From Dactylis glomerata (Eukaryota; Streptophyta; Magnoliopsida; Poales; Poaceae): a stretch of 64,000 bases of DNA. Location: contig QXEO01001120.1 in NCBI GenBank assembly GCA_007115705.1, positions 1-64,000 of the forward strand, in the 5' to 3' direction. The notes under the pieces are model-generated. The model saw only the letters and a list, made by a program, of their open reading frames with translations. It did no database searches and was not told where the DNA came from. This document shows positions 55,238 to 64,000 of the stretch, piece after piece. Numbering within the stretch: the stretch's first letter is position 1; each line of letters opens with the position of its first letter. The translations under genes and the position numbers were made by a program.

Positions 55238-56104
55238 ATGTCTAGTTCAGTTGCTACTACTATGTCACACGAGGATATGATTTTCACTTTCAAACAAAAG
55301 GATGAGGAAAGTTTTAAAGAAGCTTGATCTAGAATTTATGATTGGCATGGAAAAACTGAACCAAAAATGACTTTGAGTTTGCTTCTTAGTTGCTTTTACT
55401 TTGGACTTGCTCTTTGTTATAGATATGCTTTGGATGCTACTGCAGAAGGAGATTTCCTTCATTGTGATGGAGATCAAGCCTTCAATATTATAAAAAAGTT
55501 GATTGCAATTTATAGCATGCCAACTTATTTTGATTCCTCTCTTGTGAGCATTTTTAATAGACTTAATACTCTCGAGACTCGCACTGCTAGTTTGAATACT
55601 TGCTACAATACTTTGCGCCAGCATTTTGATTATGTACCAGCAAATGCTGAACCTTCGAGTTGGTACCCTACGGTAAAAATCACCATTAATGGTGAAACTT
55701 TTCATGCTCGTTGTGATATTATGTCTGAATTTTGTCTTATGCCAAAGGATGTTTATGAATCTTTGAGTCTTTAGAAACTTTCTGATGGGGGAGAAGAAAT
55801 TTCTCTTACTAATAATGCCACTATATTTCCCATTGAAGTAGCTGAAGGAATTTATACAAAAGTCCTAGGAAGAATGGTATCTACTGATTATCTTGTTATT
55901 GAATGTGTAGGAAAAGGACAAATCACACTTGGAAGGTCTCTACTGAAGCTCATGGGCGCCATTATTGATGTGGGAAAAGGCAATATAAGATTCATCTCTC
56001 CACCTTGCAATAGTCACATCTTTCCTAGAGTTAAGAGCAAAGGTAAGAAAGGAAGACGTAAGGCACCCGCTGACCCTAGCACTTCATCGCTTGATATTAC
56101 TTGA
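55238..56104 (+). pseudogene. Second copy of the retropepsin-like ORF, two nonsense codons
   Basis: Collinear with 48-914 in one frame from the ATG at 55238. TGA at 55325-55327 replaces a Trp codon and TAG at 55772-55774 replaces another Trp codon of the intact copy. The CDIMSEF loop is the same as in the first copy, so the missing protease glycine is a family trait rather than a lesion of one copy. Confidence 0.85.
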
Positions 56105-58745
56105 TTCGCACTTTCTACGCCTAGCTCAAAGACGTTAAAGAAAAGCACTCTTGGGAGATAACTCAATGTTTTTACTTTCAATACTTTTTCTTTTATTTGA
56201 GTCTTGGAAGTTATTACTACTATAATAACCTCTCCTTATCATTTTTATTTCGTTTTTGTGCCAAGAGAAGCCTCTAACTTGAGTGAGGTAAGATTTGAGG
56301 ATGTTGCTGTCCTAAAACATTTTTCGGTGCTGCACCGTAAAATTTCGTGAAAATTCTCTGTATATCTTTTGTTCCTGTGATTTCTTATGCATATGCCCCA
56401 GGTTATATCCAAACTTTCATTAGTTGAACACTTTTTGATTTGAGCAACAGAAAACCCTCTAAAAATTCGACCTTTGTCAGCTGTTCTGTTTTGACAGATT
56501 TCTGCCAATATTTATGTTTGCCGCTTTATCGCTTTCTTTTTGAGTTCTTTTGATCATGGAACTTTTGGGGAAGTTGCTACAGTAGTATATGCTTTATATG
56601 TGGTGGTTTTGAGTTGAAACCTGAAGCAAAAAGGGTTGATTCAATGTTATGCTTACACTAATGTTGCTAATAGATATGTGTTTAGTTTTGTATGAAGGAA
56701 GTTTTCAAGTGTAGGGATTGGAGAATGATGAGATGAGTTGAGTTGAAGAATGGACAAAAGCTCAAGCTTGGGGATGCCCACGCACCCCTAGAAATATCCA
56801 AGAAGTACAAGCGTCAAAGCTTGGGGATGCCCCCGAGGCACCCCTTCTTCATCGGCAAAAATCAGGTCACCTTTCAACACACTATATTTTTATTGCTTCA
56901 TGCATTATGCGTTTTTCTTGGAGCGTCAGTTTTTTTAGTTTTCAGTTTTGTTTGCTGCAATAAATGGTTGGACCCCAACAAATTTCTTTTGGAGAAGTTG
57001 CCTTGCTTTTCATTTGCCAAGAACACTCGTTGAACGATAAGAGTAAAAAACAGACTTGATCGAGTGTTCTCTTTTTCTAGAACTGCGTTTAGCTTTCGAT
57101 TTTCGCCTTGATTTGTGTTCAGATCTTGTTATATATTTTCATCAAGGTGTGTTTTGACCTCTGGTCCATCTTGGTTTTCATCAAAAGAGTTGTTTATAAA
57201 AAGTTTGAATGGTGCTAGAAAAGAGAAAAAGCCTTATGCAAAAAAGTGGTACAAGAAGGAGCTTGTGTAGACTGCGGCCTAGCCATTTGCATGTCGTGCT
57301 TGATGTCTTTTTGATAGCATGCTTAGTGGTTTTGCTGTAGCATGACTTTTCTCAAATGACTGAGATTGCTTATTGAGCCTTTGAAAAAATCATGCGTTGT
57401 TTTAATTATTTGGAAGCATTATTTTGGTTTTCTCCTTTGATGCTTTATTTGGGTTGACTTGGCGCATGCTCACACATGTTTGACTCATACGAAGTCGCCA
57501 TTGCCTCTATGATCATTTAGTTTTTGACTTTTGATGCCATCTTATGCTTCTTTTAATATCGCTTTGTCGCTTTGCATGATTATGGCCATTATTGCTCTCT
57601 TAGTTGGTCGCTCCCAGTCTTTTGCTAGCCTTCATTTTGTACTGAGTATGAGCTCTACTCGTGCATCCAACTCCTAAAAACCAAGTTTGCCATTGTGTCC
57701 ACTATAAATTCCTATTCATGGTATTTGTAAGCCATTCCAAGTAAATTTTCATGTGCTACGTTTCAAAACTTTCAACTACTTCTCGTTTTGTGCCACTGTT
57801 TTTAGCTCATGGGGACGTAGTGGTCGGAATTACTATCTTCCATATTAAATTAAGTACCCCTCGACTAGGCAGCTTCATCTGCTCGTCATTAATTTTGCAT
57901 GAGAGCTGGTCAGACCATTGCAATCTAATTTTAAAAGAAAAGAAAAAAGGCACTCCTCCATGGTATGTGAATGTTGGTGGGCACCCGATGGAATCGGTTA
58001 GCCATGGTTTGAGAAAGGAAAAAGGTGGGGAGGAGTGCCAAAGCTTTATATAAGAGCACCAATGTGCCAATTTTTCAAAGAACTCGGAACCGCTCTCACT
58101 TGTTTATTATGGAAGATAGTAAGACCCCGTTGCCAGTCGTTGACATGAAACAACCACCTCTCAAAACCCAATTTTTATCTCTATTTTACAAATGAAAAGC
58201 TTTAGCACATGTTTAATCACTGCTTCCCTCTGCAAAGGGCCTTTCTTTTATTTTTATGTTGAGTCTCCACCTTCTACCTTTATGCACCATTAAGAGAGCA
58301 TAGTTGTCATTCTGAGTATAATGTGCATTGTCCTAAAGTTTTCATTGATTGATTCATATTGTTGGTTTCACTTGTTCTCAAATTATTTGTATCTAGTCGC
58401 CCTCTTAAACTTGAAGGTGTCCTATGCATTTATGTTTTGCTCTCTCATGAAGGACAAGCTGAAAACCATTTGTATGTTTTTCCTTATGATTTGAACACAC
58501 GTTTGACTTTCATTGTTTCATTTTTATGATCTTTCATTTGTGTTCTTTTTCATGTTATAACATGGTTGCTAAGTTTCTTCTATCAAGATTATATCTTTCA
58601 TGCCCATGTTTTAAGTTCTTTTGATCCCAGTGCACAACGCTTATATATATGATCAAGATTGTGTAGGTGCATGTCACCTCAAAAATTATTTCTTTTGTTA
58701 TCACTTACCTACTCGAGGACGAGCAGGAGTTAAGCTTGGGGATGC
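56105..58745 (+). other. Non-coding internal region of the Gypsy element
   Basis: Collinear with 915-954 plus 5566-8461. The exception is about 57735-58210, which differs and includes a segment with GAGGAGTGCCAAAGC. It ends in GTTAAGCTTGGGGATGC before the LTR. Confidence 0.75.
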
Positions 58746-61466
58746 TGATACGTCTCCAACGTATCCATAATTTTTGATGCTCCATACTTGTTTTTACACC
58801 ATTTGCTTAGTGTTTTGTTACACTTCGTGGCATTTTTATGCATTTTCCGGAACTAACCTATTAACGAGATGCCACAGTGCGAGTTCCTTATTTTCTGCTG
58901 TTTTTGTGTTTCAGAAAAGTTACATAGGAAATATTCTCGAAATTGGACGAAACAAAAGCCAGACGTCCCGATATTTACCGAAGCTTCCAGAGAACCGAAG
59001 AGAAGACGGAAAGGAGCCACTAGTGGGCCACACCACCAGGGGGCGCGGCCTGGGGCTAGCCCATGCCCCCCTATGGTGAGCCCCACCAGGACCACTTCTG
59101 ACGACGCCCCTTCGCCTATAAAGACCCCCCGGCGGGAAAAACCTAAATACCCGATCACTTTTCTAGAATACATCGCGATCCGCCGCCGCCGTCGACCCAA
59201 AGATCGGGAGGGTCCAAAAGCTCTTCTCGGCACCCTGCCGGAGAGGGGAATCGCCACCGGAGGTCTTCTTCATCGCCATGCTTGCCTCTGGCGCGATGAG
59301 TGAGTAGTCTACCTTGGACTATGGGTCCATAGCAGTAGCTAGTTGGTTGTCTTCTCCACCATGTGCTTCATGTTTAGATCTCGTGAGCTGCCTTACATGA
59401 TCGAGATCACAGTTATGTAATTCTACATGTTGTGTTTGTTGGGATCCGATGAATATTGGTGTTATGATTGAGTTGATGTACTGAATTTTATCTTATGTTA
59501 TCTCTATGTTGTTTATGATCTTGCATGCTCTTCGTTGTTAGTAGCTATCTTGGCCGAGTAGTTGCTAGTGACTCCAAGAGGGGGTATTTATGCTCGATAG
59601 TGGGTTTATGCCTCTATTTAATCTGGGGGAGTGACAGAAACCTCTAAGGTTGTAGATGTGCTGTTGCTACTAGGGGGAAAACAACATTCTTATGCTCAAG
59701 GGCATTGATACGTCCAAAACGTATCTACTTTCCCAAACACTTTTGCTATTGTTTCTCCTCTAATTTGTGTGTTTTGAATACAACTAACACGGACTGACGC
59801 TGTTTTCAGCAGAATTACTCTGGTGTCTCGTTTTTGTGCAGAAATTCAACTTCCAGTAAAAATTCGGGAAAAATCATGAAAAATCCTATTTCACCAGAAG
59901 ACCCACGGAGCCAGAAGACCGGAGAGAGAAGAGGCTCGAGGGCCTGTCACACACAGGTGGCGCGGCCCAGCCCTGGCCGCGCCACCCCTGTGTGAGGGGG
60001 CTCCAGGACCCCTCTCGACCTCCCGTCTCGCGTACATATACCCCCTGACGACTTAATATCGGGGGGACGGCGTTTTTCCCAGATAGACTTCCGCTGCACC
60101 GCCGCCATCAAAAACCGCGATTCGGAACCAGAAACTCCGTTCTGGCACCCTGCCGGGACGGCGATTCGGAGGAGATCTTCATCACCATCACCACCGACGC
60201 TCCTCCATCGACCATCCATGACTCCCCCATCCATGTGTGAGTAATTCCCCCGCTGTAGGTGAGGGGATGGTAGGGATTGGATGAGATTGTTCATGTAATT
60301 TGATATGAGTTTGATAGGGCATAGTGCCTAGTATCTTTATTTAGTGCCTATGACATTGTTGCAACTTGTTGTGCTTAATGCTTGTCACTTTGGGCCCGAG
60401 TGCCATGATTTCAGATCTGAACATGTTATTATTTCTATGATGATACTTGTTGTTTATGGTCTTACCTACAAGTTGTATACACATATTGTTGTCCGGAACC
60501 CGAGGCCCCAAAGTGACAGAAATTGGGATAACCGGAGGGGATGGCTATGATGTGAGGATCACATGTGTTCACCGAGTGCTAATGCTTTGCTCCGGTACTT
60601 TATTAAAAGGAGTACCTTAATTACCAGTAGTTTCCCTTGAGGCCCTGCTGCAACAGGCTGGTAGGACAAAAGATGTCGTGCAAGTTTCTCCTTGTGAGCA
60701 CGTACGACTATATATGGAACACATGCCTATGATTGTTTGTACTAGGATGCTTTATCATTATTTATCTGCAATGCCCGTATCTCATTGATTTCATGAATTA
60801 TCTTATCCATGCAACGCCCGTAATCCATCCCTATGCCTACAGTATTTGTTCCTACTGTTTACAACCGTTACTATTACTGCTGCGATTCTACTATTGCTAT
60901 TACTGTTTCACTACTGTCACCACTATAAAACTGTTGCTACTGATAAACCACTGCGAGCGAGACTGTTTCTAGGTGCAGCTGAATTGACAACTCATCTATT
61001 AAGGCTTACATATATTCTTTGGCGCCCCTTGTGTCGAATCAATAAATTTGGGTAATACTTCCCTCGAAGACTGTTGCGATCCCCTATACTTGTGGGTCAT
61101 CAGGCATATGCTTTGTTTACATTACACACTTTGCTTAATGCAATTATCTGTTGTTCGCAACTTAATACTTGTGGAGTTCTCGGATTGATTCGCCACAAGT
61201 GAATTATTAGTCATAGATGCAGTTGGATGGCGGTTTATGTATCTTGTTGTAATGCCCTGAGTAAATCTCATAGTGATCCTCTCGACATATCACGTTGTCT
61301 TTATTCTATCAATTGCCCAACTGTAATTTGTTTACCCAGCATGTGTTATTTTATCTTATGGAGAGACACCACTAGTGAACTGTGGACCCCAGTCCTATTT
61401 CCTTTATATTGCTATCACCTGTTTACTTTACTCGCACTGTTTACTTTACTCGCATACTAGTATCAT
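58746..61466 (+). repeat. Gypsy LTR (third of three), interrupted by a solo LTR and cut on the right
   Basis: 58746-59705 and 61103-61460 are collinear with 8462-9770. The TATA box CCTATAAAGACC is at about 59115. The solo LTR 59706-61102 is nested in it. The right end stops at about 61460, just before the Tat-like element. Confidence 0.85.
59706..61102 (+). mobile_element. Solo LTR of a different Gypsy family
   Basis: 1397 bp, TGATACGTCCAAAACG...CTTGTGGGTCATCA, with a perfect GGCAT duplication (59701-59705 and 61103-61107). No internal sequence remains, so it is the product of LTR-LTR recombination. A TATA-like CATATACC is at about 60035. Its ending GATCCCCTATACTTGTGGGT is a common LTR end in Triticeae Gypsy elements. 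Confidence 0.9.
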
Positions 61467-61800
61467 TGACAAGGGTATAGCTAATAGAGCCCGTTAGTTG
61501 TGTACCCCTGAGGCCCAATAAGCTAGGCCCAATTGTAATGATAGTCGAATACGAGTTCTTACCGTATGTCGATATTGTAATCTGTATCGTACCCTACCCG
61601 ATCCTTGAGACCTGGCCACCTATATATAGGGGCCAGGAGGGGACGGTGTAGGGCAGATTGAAAGCAAGCCAGGTTGAACACCCACGTTTACTTTCGATAC
61701 ACACCTATTTCGACTAACTTTACCTTCGAGTTCATCCGACGCCCTATCTCCCCGATCCTAAGTCCTTCATCTAGGACATTTGTCGAGTTAACCCTCGTCA
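61467..61800 (+). repeat. 5' LTR of the Tat-like element
   Basis: 334 bp with inverted ends TGAC/GTCA. The TATA region CCTATATATAGG is at about 61619-61630. Confidence 0.8.
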
Positions 61801-61837
61801 ATTGGCGCCGACCGTGGGGACCTTGGGCGTTGGAATC

Positions 61838-64000
61838 ATGAATTCGACGGCTTTTTCGCTTTTAGCCAACAGCAGTTCAGAAGTCGACGGAAGTCAAGAG
61901 GTAGAACTAACCATCGGAAGTCTGAGCATCCTCATCGGGCCGTCGGGTTTGTCCCGTCTTTCGGACCCGACGAAACAAGATCCATTGGCAAGAGAGCCTG
62001 AAGCAACAGAAATAATGGAGTATTCCGACGGCTCCTCCAGCGAGGTAAACTCGCCGGTCAGCCTAGAAGAAGTACAAAAAGGAAAAGTCGCAGAAGACAA
62101 CAACGTGAAGGATAACTTCAACGCAGAAGACCAACTCGAAGATCTCACGATCTGCCTCGACGATACCACAGACAAGTCAACAGATACATGGAAGACAGGA
62201 TTAGAGCTTTCTGAGGATAGTAACTCGATCTTCTCAAGCTTTAAGGGTAACATCGGCAAACAATGCCAGGTGCTTGCCATTATAGGAGATAATTCAGAAG
62301 AATTCGACGAAAACGACAATCCAGTATTAAACCCAGCAAATATCGACAGAGGAGCAAATCACCTAGCAGAAGGGCAAACACCAGAATCCCTCGCAAGCAG
62401 AGAAAAAATTCGACTATCAGTCGACGAATGGAGGATAATAAGAGAAGCCGTAGAACACGGCACGCCAATACCATCAAATTCTAGCAAAGACATGCTTTTG
62501 GGGTATCACTACACCCTAAGGCAGCAGGCCAAGCAATTAGCAAAGGAGAAAGCAGAGATACAAAGAAGAAAAGATTCAGCCATTGCAGCTAGCGAGGCTG
62601 CTCAAAAAGCACGGAGCGACGCATCACACAACAACGCAAGGAAAAATCATCGACACGGTTCAAGGTACGATAACCTCGAGTATTCTGACAGGCAAAGTAT
62701 TTCCAAAAACCTCGACTCGTCCTTCCTATCGGTCGACGAGCAGGGAAACATCCTACCAAAAACTCCTGAAGCAGCACTAGTGGCAGCACAAGCATACCTA
62801 CTTACAACTCGACCAAGTCCAGGAGATCCTAGAGAACATATGCATAGAGCAGCACTGAACGGACTCAACATGGTGGGCCACAAGCTATCAGCAAAAGGAG
62901 AAGAAGCACATCACCACAAGGAAGTGCACAAAGCAAGGTCACCTCGCCGTCACAATAGTCCTCGGCGCAGAAGCAGCAAAACTCGATCTCGATCGCCATC
63001 ACCAAAGCAGCATGGAGGAACCAGAAGATCACGATCCCCAAATGAAAAACGCGACTATGAAGACGACGAAAAAGAGATGGGGGCATCATGCTTTACCCGC
63101 AGGGTTCGCACAACTCCGGTTCCCAAGGGATTCAAACTACCTCATGATCAGCAAAAATACGACGGATCACAAGAACCACAATCATGGCTCGCAGATTATT
63201 TACAAGCAGTTTAAATATTAGGAGGAACTAAGGAAACAGCTATGCAAAGTTTGCAACTACACCTCACCGGCGCAGCAAGGTTATGGTTAAGCAAGCTAGA
63301 AAAAGAATCTATTGGAAGCTGGGAAGACCTCACAAAGCAATTCACAAGCAACTTCAGGTCAACATACAAACGACCAGCATCAATAGAAGAAGTCAAAGCA
63401 TGTGTGCAACAACGCGACGAGACATTGCGAGCATACATTCAAAGGTGGAGCATTATCAAAAACTCAGCAGTCGAAGTTTCAGATGAAAGAGCAATAGACG
63501 CGTTCATCATCGGATTAAGGCGAAGAGACCTAGTTGAAGAGATGGGCAGAATCAAGCCGAAAACAGTGTTAGACCTCATGGACACAGCAAACAGGTTCGC
63601 AGACGGAGAAGATGCGTGCAACAACAAGCGGACGCGATCTCCAGAGGACGACAGAAGAAACAGATATGGAAGTCAAAGGAGACGATCTCAAAACTATGAC
63701 ACCTACGGCTCGCATAGCCAAGTTGCCGCAGGATATAAAGACAACAGCTATCAAGGAAATGATCGCAGAAGTTCGGGATATAGAAGCTACGGAAAGGAAG
63801 ACTATAAGAAGTTCCCTATAAGGGAGTCCAGAGAGTACAACCCATCACCAGAAGATATGCTCAACGGGCCTTGTCATATACACTCAGCGTTCGTCGACGG
63901 GAAACGAGTATCAAGGCACGCAATGAAAGACTGCACAACATTCTTAAAACTGCAAGAAGCAGCAATAAATAAGCAAACCGAAGCAAGGCGACAAGGATTC
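61838..64000 (+). pseudogene. Gag of the Tat-like Gypsy element, one nonsense codon, incomplete at the window edge
   Basis: Starts at the ATG at 61838 (MNSTAFS). The N-terminal 330 residues are acidic and then Arg/Ser-rich (HNSPRRRSSKTRSRSPSP). A TAA at 63212-63214 interrupts the start of the retrotransposon gag domain, but the same frame stays open to 64000. That part has LHLTGAARLWLSKL, WEDLTKQFTSNF, VKACVQQRDETLRAYIQRW and AFIIGLRRRDLVEEM. It ends in a GPCHIHSAFVDGKR...HAMKDC segment that looks like the zinc-knuckle-like motif of Tat elements. Apart from the stop it looks well conserved. Confidence 0.85.

Larger units (their letters stand above)
61467..64000 (+). mobile_element. Tat-like Gypsy retrotransposon, 5' part, runs off the window
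   Basis: The LTR 61467-61800 (TGACAAGG...CTCGTCA) is followed at once by a primer site (TGGCGCCGACCGTGGGG, 61803-61819) and gag. It is related to the minus-strand remnant at 12642-16503 through the same primer site and gag start. Confidence 0.85.

Noticed and set aside
1..64000. tRNA or rRNA genes
   Set aside because: I looked for tRNA-like arms near the primer-site sequences and elsewhere. Only 12-18-bp tRNA-complementary primer sites are present, and no complete RNA gene was found by eye.

Overview
This is plant nuclear DNA, almost certainly from a grass and probably from a large-genome member of the Pooideae (wheat, barley, oat and relatives). The reasons are a nested mass of LTR retrotransposons, a BARE/Angela-like Copia element, a SIRE/Maximus-like Copia element, Athila-like and Tat-like Gypsy elements, a gene-carrying Mutator-like element, MITEs, LINE remnants, and GC-rich plant exons with GT-AG introns. 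The species cannot be named from sequence alone. I see one ordinary host gene, a three-exon DUF604/GT31-type (Fringe-related) glycosyltransferase at 40695-46107 on the + strand. Two further short zinc-finger genes sit inside a Mutator-like transposon at 955-5556.

Left part (1-17764). A Gypsy element that encodes only a retropepsin-like ORF enters from the left edge. It is interrupted by the Mutator-like element (80-bp terminal inverted repeats, 9-bp TTAAAGAAA target duplication) and ends in an LTR whose 3' two thirds are present twice (8462-10130 and 10131-11134). It abuts the LTR of a minus-strand SIRE-like Copia element (11208-12641), whose U3 is filled with GGAAATTCC palindromes. A minus-strand Tat-like Gypsy remnant follows (LTR 16080-16503). 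It is interrupted by a complete but internally deleted short-LTR Copia element (12864-14969).

Middle (17765-39176). A BARE/Angela-like Copia element on the minus strand is bounded by CATAT duplications. It has been entered by a complete 12-kb SIRE/Maximus-like Copia element on the + strand (20124-32187, CATGG duplications). The latter has gag, pol with one in-frame stop, a 532-residue third ORF, and a conspicuous set of CCGGAGACTCCGG palindromes in its LTRs, coding linkers and spacers. A 776-bp deletion-derivative LTR element (CACGT duplications) sits inside the outer element's 5' LTR.

Right part (39177-64000). After the glycosyltransferase gene, whose 3.75-kb first intron holds a Tourist-type MITE, comes a minus-strand LINE remnant. 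That LINE contains another LINE-type insertion and a foldback MITE. Next is a Copia element truncated after its protease, then a rearranged three-LTR array of the same Athila-like Gypsy family seen at the left edge (50774-61466) with a solo LTR nested in its last LTR. A Tat-like Gypsy element (LTR 61467-61800, gag to the window end) runs off the right edge.

The most unusual signals are three. First, the Mutator-like element carries two intact-looking spliced zinc-finger genes, one with an XS-type zinc finger as in SGS3/FDM RNA-silencing proteins. Second, palindrome arrays lie just upstream of the TATA box in two different SIRE-type LTR families, and in one element they have spread into gag and pol. 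Third, the SIRE-like pol and third ORFs both begin directly after the same TAG|GACAT acceptor-like junction.
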